Origin: Azospirillum doebereinerae
GTDB lineage: Bacteria; Pseudomonadota; Alphaproteobacteria; Azospirillales; Azospirillaceae
NCBI RefSeq assembly: GCF_003989665.1
Contig: NZ_RZIJ01000006.1
Location: forward strand, 1 to 64,000
Direction of reading: 5' to 3'
DNA length: 64,000 nt
Shown: in pieces, positions 26,430 through 34,922 of the stretch
How the letters are laid out: the number at the start of each line of letters is the position of its first letter
How positions within the stretch are numbered: the stretch's first letter is position 1
Translations under genes and position numbers: made by a program
Notes under the pieces: model-generated
Told to the model about the DNA's origin: nothing
Database searches by the model: none
Seen by the model: the letters and a program-made list of their open reading frames with translations, nothing else

Positions 26430-27272
26430 ATGATCAAGGATGTCTGCGTCCATCTCGACGGAACGGCCGAGGATGACGGCCGGCTCGACCATGGCGCCAT
26501 GATCGCGGACCTGTTCGGAGCGCATCTTGTGGGTGTCTACACCAACAAGATCGGGGTCATGATGTTTCCAGCGACCGATTTCGGCGGCGCCAGCGCGGAA
26601 ATCCTGACGGAGATGATCGCCGACAGCCGGCGGGCGGGCGATGGCGTCGAAAAGCGGCTGCGTGCCCGTTGCGCCACGCTTCCCACCCCGATGGATTTCC
26701 GCCGCATCGACGAAGCCGATTATCTCCTGGGCTGGGCGGTCGCCAATCTGGCCCGTTCCACGGACCTGTTCGTGATGAGCCGCCCATGGGGGCCGGGCAA
26801 GGCCAAGAGATGGCCCGACCTCGTCGAGAGCGCCCTGTTCGACGGCGGGAGGGCCGTCTATCTCGTCCCGCCGGAGTCCAAGACGGCCAGGATGCCGAAG
26901 ACGATCCTGGTCGGCTGGCGCGACAGCCGCGAGGCCACCCGCGTGTTGACCGAAGCGTTGCCATTCCTCAAGCGGGCCAGCTCCGTGATCCTCGCGATGG
27001 TGGACGAGCACGGCGCCCCGGACCGTTTCAAGGACGTGCCCGCGGCCGGCATCGTCCGGCATCTCGACCGGCATGGCGTGAAGGCCGAGTTGCGCCGCGT
27101 CAGCGGATGGACGCACGCCTCCGATGGGCTCCTGAACGAGGCCCGCCTGTGCGGGGCCGATCTCCTGGTCATGGGCGGTTACGGCCATTCCCGTTTCCGC
27201 GAGTGGATCATGGGCGGAAATTCGCGGGCCATTCTCACCGAATGCACCCTTCCGGTTCTGATGGCCCATTGA
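26430..27272 (+). CDS. universal stress protein, tandem UspA domains
   Basis: 280 residues from ATG 26430; GAGGGAG at 26417-26423 is well spaced for this ATG but too close to the alternative ATG at 26424. The first UspA half begins MIKDVCVHLDGTAEDDGRLD. The second half (~150-280, KTILVGWRDSREATRVL) ends with the nucleotide-binding motif MGGYGHSRFREWIMGGNSR. It is the second gene after the BON protein and shares the FNR-type box at 25622. It ends before a strong 19-bp hairpin that separates it from the convergent host-attachment gene. Confidence 0.92.
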   Translation: MIKDVCVHLDGTAEDDGRLDHGAMIADLFGAHLVGVYTNKIGVMMFPATDFGGASAEILTEMIADSRRAGDGVEKRLRARCATLPTPMDFRRIDEADYLLGWAVANLARSTDLFVMSRPWGPGKAKRWPDLVESALFDGGRAVYLVPPESKTARMPKTILVGWRDSREATRVLTEALPFLKRASSVILAMVDEHGAPDRFKDVPAAGIVRHLDRHGVKAELRRVSGWTHASDGLLNEARLCGADLLVMGGYGHSRFREWIMGGNSRAILTECTLPVLMAH

Positions 27273-27291
27273 ACCATCTCTTTCAAGCGCC

Positions 27292-27336
27292 CCGGCAAGA
27301 GAGTGAACGGACCGTCACCGTTCACTCTCTTGCCGG
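27292..27336. terminator. bidirectional hairpin between convergent genes
   Basis: A perfect 19-bp stem (27292-27310 with 27318-27336) and a 7-nt loop, 20 nt after the USP stop and 66 nt before the end of the converging gene. There is no U-run on either side, so it may block readthrough or stabilise 3' ends rather than act as a classical intrinsic terminator. Confidence 0.6.
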
Positions 27337-27401
27337 CATTCGCATGTTTGCTTGGCCCTGTTTGCGGGCCGCCGCGATGCCGGCTTCCCGCGCGAATGTT
27401 T

Positions 27402-27854
27402 TCAATGGCGCAGCAGGCTGTTCAGGCGCGCCGACAGCGCCTGCGCCGGCGGGCCGAACAAATCCTTCGCCTCTTGGCGAATCAGGCGTTGACTGGCCTC
27501 CGGGGTCAACGCGCGCCGTAAGCTTCTCAGCATGCCGCCCGGAGCCACAAGTATCAGAGAATCGAACATTCCTTGGCGGGCCGCCTGATTGACGATATCA
27601 GCAACGCGACGTTCAAGACACGTGAGGGCTGAATTGCTCGGCATGCCGCCCTGTTTCGTCGAACGGTCAGAGGTCGCGCTTCCCACTTTGCAGGCGGGGC
27701 AGCGGACCGGGCATGTGCAGAGCGGATCGCCGGTCTCATCGGCCAGCTCACGAGCGAGTTCCTCATAATCGCCCCGCTGTCCAACCTTCGTTCTCAAGAC
27801 GACGGCGCCGATTTGGTTGGCCAGGACGATCCATGTATTGCCGCATCGTTGCAT
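27402..27854 (-). CDS. host attachment protein family (baeRF-like)
   Basis: 150 residues. The N-terminal TWIVLANQIGAVVLRTK strand and the C-terminal block CLERRVADIVNQAARQGMFD, SLILVAPGGMLRSLRRAL and LIRQEAKDLFG match the small 'protein required for attachment to host cells' family, which is related to eRF1-like baeRF proteins. A Cys-rich insert (CTCPVRCPACKVG, four Cys) replaces the usual acidic middle and could bind metal; I have not seen that in the typical family, so it is odd. The name is historical and does not prove a host-interaction role. A weaker FNR-like box (27907-27920) lies 60 nt upstream. Confidence 0.78.
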   Translation of the reverse strand: MQRCGNTWIVLANQIGAVVLRTKVGQRGDYEELARELADETGDPLCTCPVRCPACKVGSATSDRSTKQGGMPSNSALTCLERRVADIVNQAARQGMFDSLILVAPGGMLRSLRRALTPEASQRLIRQEAKDLFGPPAQALSARLNSLLRH

Positions 27855-28420
27855 CGGCCGCTCTCCATACTTGAAAGAATTCGGCCATTCATCCCTTGAG
27901 GGCGCATTAACCTGCGTTCATCGGAGGCCGACGCTCGGTGCGTCAACTTTCCAGACAGCCAGCATGACCGTACCGATCTCCGCGCCGATGAGATCGGAAT
28001 TTGAGCATCCGTGCGAGGAGAAGAGTGACCTAGCCAAGCTCGGGGCTGGCTGGAGTCGAGGCTTCGGTCTTTGTAAAAGAAAAATAAAGGTACGCAAAAA
28101 GTGCGTGTCATCAATAAATAGAATTTATAGAGAAACCCCCAAATAATAAAATCACAAAACAGAGAAATTCTATTTGTGGCTAAGATTAAGTGATTTAGAG
28201 CGCTGATGTAGAAATATCAATGGGTTAGCGTATCTATGGAATCGTCTACCACATCAGGGTAATGGACATCTGCCGCCATTTGCATCTAAATACTGAAAGG
28301 CTTCAGATGCGACTGGGAAGAGAGAGAGGTGGTTAAAGCCACGGTCCACCAGTCGGCCGGTTTCAGCCCAGAGAAAACGTCGTGTTGATTGGGCAACGCA
28401 AGGCAGATCGGGAATCTCTC
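27855..28420. other. 566-nt intergenic region with AT-rich island
   Basis: The left part carries the FNR-like box (27907). Between about 28060 and 28280 the sequence is strongly AT-rich. It includes an 11-bp inverted repeat AAATAGAATTT (28116-28126) / AAATTCTATTT (28165-28175). No gene is visible. The region separates divergent units and must contain the promoter of the FNR-like regulator. Confidence 0.55.
27907..27920. promoter_or_regulatory. weak FNR-like box upstream of host-attachment-family gene
   Basis: TTAACCTGCGTTCA (TTaAc-CTGC-gTtcA) keeps the left half-site and spacer type but is degenerate on the right. It is centred 60 nt upstream of the start at 27854. Confidence 0.4.
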
Positions 28421-29242
28421 ATGGAGAAGGGAACAACACCGATAACTCGCGAAAGCGGAGCTCTTCATGCCACAGCATTCCTTCGGCTAGATTCGTCAGG
28501 GAATGTTTTGAGAAGCCCGTGCGAGCTTTGCACCGCCCGTGACTACAGCGTCTGCCGTCACATCACCGGCAAAGACTTTGAACAATTGTTTCCCCACGGC
28601 CCTCATGTTCAGATCCGCAAGGCGGGGACGACGATTTTCCTACAAGGCGAGCCGTTCGGCTCGGTGTTCATCGTCCAGAACGGTTGGTTGCTGGTCCATA
28701 AACTGTTTGAGGACGGGCGGCGCCAGATCATCCGCTTCGTCCTGCCAGGCGACCTCATCGGCTTCGAGGGAAACGAGGTGGAGGGCATGTCCTACAGTGC
28801 CGAGGCGATCACCGACGTGGCGTTGTGCGGCATCCGTTACTCGCTCTTCTTCAAGACCTGCGCCGCGTCCCCGCAACTCGCCATGAACTTCGCCACCACG
28901 GTCACCCGCGAAGCATTGGCGGCCTGGAACCATGTCGGAGCGCTGGGGCAACAGCGGGCACAAGGCCGGGTCGCAAACCTGCTGCTTGATCTTCACCACC
29001 GCGTCGTCGCCCGCTGTGGCACGGAGCCAGCCGCCATACAATTGCCAATCAATCAGATCCACATCGCGAGCGCTACGGGCCTGACCTCCGTGCATGTATG
29101 CCGCACCTTGAAACAAATGCGCCAAGTTGGGCTTCTGGAATTTCGGAAGGGACAATTGGTCCTACTGGACACGGAACGGCTTGCCGAAATCGCCCAACTT
29201 GATCCGGCGGTTCCGCTGGACGGTCTGCAAAAAATGAACTGA
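28421..29242 (+). CDS. Crp/Fnr-family regulator with four FNR-type cysteines
   Basis: 273 residues from ATG 28421; a GTG at 28382 could add 13 residues. The N-terminal CELCTARDYSVC (C-x2-C-x7-C) and an internal Cys in DVALCGIRYSLF, at the position of E. coli FNR Cys122, give the four ligands expected for an oxygen-sensing [4Fe-4S] cluster of the FnrN type. The cyclic-nucleotide-binding fold contains FLQGEPFGSVFIVQNGWLL and FVLPGDLIGFEG. A long helix leads to the C-terminal winged HTH. Its recognition helix reads SVHVCRTLKQM, so the E-x-x-S-R pattern of FNR/FixK is replaced by H-x-x-C-R, and DNA specificity may differ. It stands alone, ending just before the IS3 element. Confidence 0.88.
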   Translation: MEKGTTPITRESGALHATAFLRLDSSGNVLRSPCELCTARDYSVCRHITGKDFEQLFPHGPHVQIRKAGTTIFLQGEPFGSVFIVQNGWLLVHKLFEDGRRQIIRFVLPGDLIGFEGNEVEGMSYSAEAITDVALCGIRYSLFFKTCAASPQLAMNFATTVTREALAAWNHVGALGQQRAQGRVANLLLDLHHRVVARCGTEPAAIQLPINQIHIASATGLTSVHVCRTLKQMRQVGLLEFRKGQLVLLDTERLAEIAQLDPAVPLDGLQKMN

Positions 29243-29266
29243 TACCAAAGCCGTTAAATTCTAACC

Positions 29267-30557
29267 TGACCTTGCCCGCGTGCGACGCCTCCCATAGCGT
29301 CCGGGATTATGCCGCCAGCGTGCTTTCCTTGCGACGCCAAGCTTCTTCGAACGCCATGGGGCTGGTGTAGCCCAGGGTCGAGTGCATTCGCCTGTGATTG
29401 TAGAAGCCGAGCCAGTCGATGACCTCGTCCTTGGCGCGGCGCCGGGTGTCGAAGCGCATGCCATGCAGGCGCTCGACCTTGAGCGATCCGAACAAGGTTT
29501 CGGTCACCGCATTGTCCCAGCAGTTGCTCTTCCGGCTCATCGATCCCCGCATGCCGTACCGGCGCAGGAGCGCCTGGAAATCCGAACTGGCGTATTGGGA
29601 ACCTCGATCGGAATGGAAGATCATGCCCTCGGCCGGCCGTTGCCGAAACCACGCCATGGCCAGGGCGTCGATCACGAGTTGACGCGTCATGCGTTCGCCC
29701 AGCGCCCAGCCAACAACCTGCCGGCTGAACAGGTCGATGACAACGGCCAAGTACAGCCAACCTTCCTGCGTGGCGATGTAGGTGATGTCGCCGGTCCATA
29801 CCCGATCCGGCTGCTCGGGCCGGAACGCCCGGTTCAGCGGATTGTCGGACACCGGCAGGCTGTGGGTGCTATCGGTGGTCGCCTTGAACTTCCGCTGTCC
29901 CCGCGCCCGGATGGCATGGTCGCGCATCATCCGGCGCACCCGTTCCTTGCCAACGCGCACGTGCCGCCGGCGCAGTTCCCGCCAGACCCGCGGCCAACCA
30001 TAGGCGCCGCGGGTTTCGGTGTGGATCGCCTTGATGTGCGTCAGCAGAGCGAGGTTGCCCACCCGCTGCCCCGCGGGTGCCGCGTCCGTCCCGGCCTCTC
30101 TGCGGACGTATTGGCGAAACCCACGGGCGCTGACGCCGAGGGTCGAACATTGAACCGAGATCGGCCACAGGTCGCGGTGCCGTTGAATAAGGGTGTACTT
30201 CACAGCGACTCCTTCGCGAAATACGCCGCCGCTTTTTTTTAGAATGTCGCGCTCCATCTTCACGCGCGCCAGTTCCGTCCGCAGTCGGCTGATTTCCATC
30301 TGTTCAGCGCTGACTTTCGGCACCACCGTCCCGGTCAGGCCACCACTGCCGGCCGCCTTGACCCAGTTGTGCAGCGTCTGTTCCGCCAAACCCAGCATCT
30401 TGGCCACCGCCGCCACACGCTGGCCGCCGGTCACCAAACGAACCGCCTCTTCCTTGAACTCAAGCGTGTAACGCGCCCGCGCCGTCTTCGCCATCTCGTC
30501 TCCAGTCCGTTGCCGATTGTAGCCGGCTATGGGAGGCGTCGCACGCGGGCAAGGTCA
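29267..30557 (-). mobile_element. IS3-family insertion sequence, complete, perfect 32-bp inverted repeats
   Basis: The terminal repeats 29267-29298 and 30526-30557 are identical in inverted orientation over 32 bp and begin TGACCTTGCCCGCG. The element is 1291 bp and encodes one long transposase on the minus strand. No 3-5 bp target duplication is visible: ACC precedes the left end and CTC follows the right end. It lies 25 nt downstream of the FNR-like regulator stop and abuts an IS66 fragment on the right. Confidence 0.9.
29307..30494 (-). CDS. IS3-family transposase, orfA and orfB fused in one frame
   Basis: 395 residues. The orfA part (1-~90) has the HTH segment YTLEFKEEAVRLVTGGQRVA and the leucine-zipper-like ISRLRTELARVKMERDILKK. 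The orfB part has HTH_21 (IHTETRGAYGWPRVWRELRR) and the DDE core: WTGDITYIATQEGWLYL (D), HSDRGSQYASSDF (D) and NCWDNAVTETLFGSLK (E). In most relatives orfA and orfB are joined by -1 slippage on an A-run. Here the run (30233-30240) has eight bases on the coding strand, which puts both parts in a single frame; a run of seven would restore the usual orfA end AAAYFAKESL. All catalytic residues are present, so it may be active. Confidence 0.9.
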   Translation of the reverse strand: MAKTARARYTLEFKEEAVRLVTGGQRVAAVAKMLGLAEQTLHNWVKAAGSGGLTGTVVPKVSAEQMEISRLRTELARVKMERDILKKSGGVFREGVAVKYTLIQRHRDLWPISVQCSTLGVSARGFRQYVRREAGTDAAPAGQRVGNLALLTHIKAIHTETRGAYGWPRVWRELRRRHVRVGKERVRRMMRDHAIRARGQRKFKATTDSTHSLPVSDNPLNRAFRPEQPDRVWTGDITYIATQEGWLYLAVVIDLFSRQVVGWALGERMTRQLVIDALAMAWFRQRPAEGMIFHSDRGSQYASSDFQALLRRYGMRGSMSRKSNCWDNAVTETLFGSLKVERLHGMRFDTRRRAKDEVIDWLGFYNHRRMHSTLGYTSPMAFEEAWRRKESTLAA

Positions 30558-30923
30558 CTCCCCGACGAAGTGGCCACCCTTCAGGCGCTGGTGGGGCGCT
30601 ATCGGTGCAACTGGCCGAGCGCAAGCAGGCGGTGGCGGCGCGCAACCGCATCATCGACATATGGAGGATCAGTTGGCCGCGCTGCGCCGACGACGCTGCT
30701 GACGGCCGCAGGCCGAGCACATCGCCGCCCATGTGCTGGCCGCGGGAAAGCTGCATGTCGACGACACCCTGGTGCCGGTGCTCGCACCCGGCGCCGGCAA
30801 GACCCGCACCGGGCGGCGGTGGGGCTACGCGCGCGACGAAAAACGGACCTGCGGCAACGCCGCATCCACTGGAAGGGCGCGCTGCAGGCCATGGTACAGC
30901 CTGCAGACCGTCGCGTTCATTCG
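30558..30923 (+). pseudogene. IS66-family transposase (TnpC) fragments
   Basis: In the plus strand, 30565-30590 encodes LPDEVATLQALV, like the TnpC N-terminus. After a large deletion, HVLAAGKLHVDDTLVPVLAPG and KTRTGRRWGYARDEK (30730-30845) match the IS66 TnpC core around its first catalytic Asp. The frame then breaks up and ends at TAG near 30942. The segment is flanked on the left by the IS3 inverted repeat and overlaps the tail of the Lrp-type gene at about 30924, so it inserted or was trimmed there. Confidence 0.65.
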
Positions 30924-31166
30924 CTATGCAAACGCCTTGTAGGCGATCAGCGTGAAGGTGTCTCGAACGCCCGGCAAGGTCTGAACATGTTCGGTCACGA
31001 AACGTCCGATGTCGTCGTCCTCGCCGAGATAGCACTTCATCAGCAGATCGTATTGGCCAGAGATCGAGTGCACCTCCGACACCGGTTCGATCTGCTGGAC
31101 GGCCTGATCCGCGACCAGATAGGCCTTGCCCAGCTCGCACTTGACCATGACGAAGATGGTCTGCAC
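30924..31166 (-). CDS. stand-alone Lrp/AsnC ligand-binding (RAM) domain protein
   Basis: 80 residues from GTG 31166, chosen because GGAGGGCTGAAGCC precedes it at ideal spacing. The protein is just the RAM fold: VQTIFVMVKCELGKAYLVAD, VSEVHSISGQYDLLMKCYL and TLPGVRDTFTLIAYKAFA. It lacks the AsnC helix-turn-helix, so it cannot bind DNA alone; such proteins form amino-acid-binding oligomers or modulate full-length Lrp partners. It starts 4 nt after the RhlE-type helicase stop and is almost certainly co-transcribed with it. Confidence 0.9.
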   Translation of the reverse strand: MQTIFVMVKCELGKAYLVADQAVQQIEPVSEVHSISGQYDLLMKCYLGEDDDIGRFVTEHVQTLPGVRDTFTLIAYKAFA

Positions 31167-31170
31167 GGCT

Positions 31171-32742
<1,572 letters not shown>

Positions 32743-32959
32743 CCAACCTGTTTCTGATCTGGAGTTCGCAAATCGAGCGCGGAGCGCCCGACGCTTAGAT
32801 AGTGCCGCAGAATAGGTAGTCAAAGGCCCATGTCAATAGACGCGATGATCAGCCCCTCAAAATTGACCGCAAACCGGCCGGGTTGGCGAGAAAACCGACC
32901 TGCGCTAGGCTGAACGCCCCGAGTCCGGGCTGTGTTTCCTCGTGCGAGAGTGCCTGTCC

Positions 32960-33505
32960 ATGCTTGTCCGTGCCGAAGAGTCGGTCCTTGTCGTCGTCGA
33001 CGTGCAGGCCCGCCTGCTTCCCGCCATCCACGAGTCCGGCCGTGTCCTGCGCAACGCCGGCATCCTGCTGAAGGCCGCCGACGCGCTGTCCGTGCCGGTC
33101 GTGCTCACCGAACAATACGCCAAGGGGCTGGGCGAAACGGTGGAGGAGGTGCGCGCGGCGCTGCCCGCCGGGACTCCGGTCCTGGAAAAGATCACCTTCG
33201 CCAGCACCGGCGAGCCGTCCTTTGTCGCCGCATTGGAAGCCCTGGGCCGCCGGCAGGTGGTGCTCTGCGGCACCGAGGCGCATGTCTGCGTGCTGCAAAC
33301 CGCGCTGGGCCTGCTCCAACTCGGCTACACGGTGCATCTGGTGGCCGACGCGGTGTCGTCGCGGACGCCGGCCAACCACGCGGCGGCCATCGACCGGATG
33401 CGCGCCGCCGGGGCGTCCATCGTGACCACGGAGATGGTTGTGTTCGAATGGATGGAGCGCGCCGGCACGCCCGTCTTCAAGACCGTCAGCGCGCTGATCC
33501 GTTGA
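32960..33505 (+). CDS. isochorismatase-family cysteine hydrolase (YcaC-like)
   Basis: 181 residues from ATG 32960; a GTG at 32942 is also possible. The catalytic triad pattern is present: Asp in VVVDVQARLLPAI, Lys in VLEKITFAS and Cys in CGTEAHVCVLQTALGLLQLG. This family includes YcaC, nicotinamidases and N-carbamoyl amidohydrolases; the native substrate cannot be assigned. It is followed after 26 nt by an alpha/beta hydrolase on the same strand, likely in one unit, and is divergent from the RNA helicase. Confidence 0.88.
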   Translation: MLVRAEESVLVVVDVQARLLPAIHESGRVLRNAGILLKAADALSVPVVLTEQYAKGLGETVEEVRAALPAGTPVLEKITFASTGEPSFVAALEALGRRQVVLCGTEAHVCVLQTALGLLQLGYTVHLVADAVSSRTPANHAAAIDRMRAAGASIVTTEMVVFEWMERAGTPVFKTVSALIR

Positions 33506-33531
33506 AGGACGCTTCACAAGGAGACCCGGCC

Positions 33532-34239
33532 ATGACCCGCCCGCCCCCGACCCTGATCCTGCTGCCCGGCATGCCGCTCGACGCGGCGCTTTGGGAGCAT
33601 CAGACGCGGCATCTCGCCGATGTGGCCGACACGCGCGTCGCCGATCTGACGGCGCACGACTCGGTGGAATCGATGGCCGATTCGGTGCTGGCCGGGGCGC
33701 CCCCGCGCTTCGCCCTCGGCGGGCTGTCGATGGGAGGCTACGTGGCGTTGGAGATCCTGCGCCGCGCGCCGGAGCGCGTCGAGCGGTTGGCTCTGCTGGA
33801 CACCAGCGCTCGGCCCGATTCGCCCGAGCAGACGGCCAACCGGCGCGACGCGGTGGCGCTCGCGCTGAAGGGCAAGTACCGGCAGGTCATGCGGGCCGGG
33901 CTGGCGCGGCTGGTCCACCCGGACCGGCTGGGCGATCAGGGGTTGGTCGACGCGGTGCTGGCCCAGATGGAGCGGGTCGGCGTCGAGGGCTACGCGCGGG
34001 AGCAGACCGCCATCATGACCCGGCCGGACAGCCGCCCCGGCCTGGGCGCCATCCGCTGTCCGACGCTGGTCCTGTGCGGACGCGAGGACGCGCTGACCCC
34101 GCCGGAACTTCACGAGGAGATGGCGGGCGCCATTCCCGGTGCCCGGCTGGTGCTGATCGAGCAGTGTGGGCACCTGTCGGCGATGGAGCAGCCCCAGGCG
34201 GTCACCGCGCTGCTGCGCGACTGGCTGCTGCGCGGCTGA
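33532..34239 (+). CDS. alpha/beta-hydrolase fold protein
   Basis: 235 residues with ribosome site AAGGAGACCCGGCC. The nucleophile elbow is GLSMGGYVALEIL (Ser), the acid is in LCGREDALTPPELH (Asp) and the base in EQCGHLSAMEQPQ (His), a complete catalytic triad. The oxyanion segment LLPGMPLDAALWEHQ is typical of MhpC/esterase-like members. The substrate is unknown. It is probably co-transcribed with the isochorismatase-family gene 26 nt upstream. Confidence 0.9.
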   Translation: MTRPPPTLILLPGMPLDAALWEHQTRHLADVADTRVADLTAHDSVESMADSVLAGAPPRFALGGLSMGGYVALEILRRAPERVERLALLDTSARPDSPEQTANRRDAVALALKGKYRQVMRAGLARLVHPDRLGDQGLVDAVLAQMERVGVEGYAREQTAIMTRPDSRPGLGAIRCPTLVLCGREDALTPPELHEEMAGAIPGARLVLIEQCGHLSAMEQPQAVTALLRDWLLRG

Positions 34240-34252
34240 GGGCGCCCCCCGT

Positions 34253-34816
34253 TCAGCAGTCGGGACTGCCGCCGCAACTGTCGGCCCGCCGCGAGGGAAA
34301 CAGCGAGAAGGTCATGTCGGTGATCAACTGGCGGAAATCCGGATCGTCCGGCCCTTGCGGCCGGTCGAGCCAGCCGGTGGCCGAGGTCATCGCCCCGCCG
34401 CCTCGGCAGAAGGCGCCCTGGACGATGATGGGGCCGCCGGGGGGGCGGGTCGGGATCGGCCCGTTGGTGCAAAGGCCGGTGTTCAGCATCGTCTCGGCGA
34501 CGTTGAAGGCCAGCACGACCTTGTAGTCCTTCCGCGCCGTGTCGTTCGGCGTGGTGGTCAGGTTGGTGCGCACGCCGATGACCCTGTTCTGCATCGATGG
34601 CAGAACCTTCCGGGCGAAGCTCTCGGCGTCGCCGCCGAAGGGATTGCCGTGCAGGACGACGCGCAGGTCGCGGTCCGAGGCCGCGTAGGCGACTTCGCTC
34701 AGCGTGTAGGCGGGAGCGGGCTCGCTCGCCACCACGCGCTCGTTCATGCAGCCACCGAGAAGCAGGGCCATCCCCGAAAAGGCCAAAACCGGAGCAAGCC
34801 GCCAGCGGATCGTCAT
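34253..34816 (-). CDS. predicted lipoprotein of unknown function
   Basis: 187 residues. The signal ends in the lipobox LLLGGC (Cys23), so the mature protein should be lipid-anchored in the periplasm. The body has six further cysteines, including CTNG, AFCRGGG and a C-terminal SCGGSPDC tail, which suggests disulfides. I do not recognise a named domain; VAYAASDRDLRVVLHGNPFG is reminiscent of small proteobacterial envelope proteins. It stands alone between a converging hydrolase and parE. Confidence 0.8.
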   Translation of the reverse strand: MTIRWRLAPVLAFSGMALLLGGCMNERVVASEPAPAYTLSEVAYAASDRDLRVVLHGNPFGGDAESFARKVLPSMQNRVIGVRTNLTTTPNDTARKDYKVVLAFNVAETMLNTGLCTNGPIPTRPPGGPIIVQGAFCRGGGAMTSATGWLDRPQGPDDPDFRQLITDMTFSLFPSRRADSCGGSPDC

Positions 34817-34922
34817 CGAACACTCCGACAGACATCACGTCGCGACGCAAAGGGCGCCGCCGCTTTGAGATATGGCGATCCGGCGGCGCGATTGACAGCG
34901 GGCGAAAGCGGACGTGCGCGTC

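Noticed and set aside
29260..31000. A right-hand attachment site copying the tRNA-fMet 3' end.
   Set aside because: Reading by eye found no copy of the TTCAAATCC...CCCGC segment here; the island idea therefore lacks an att pair.
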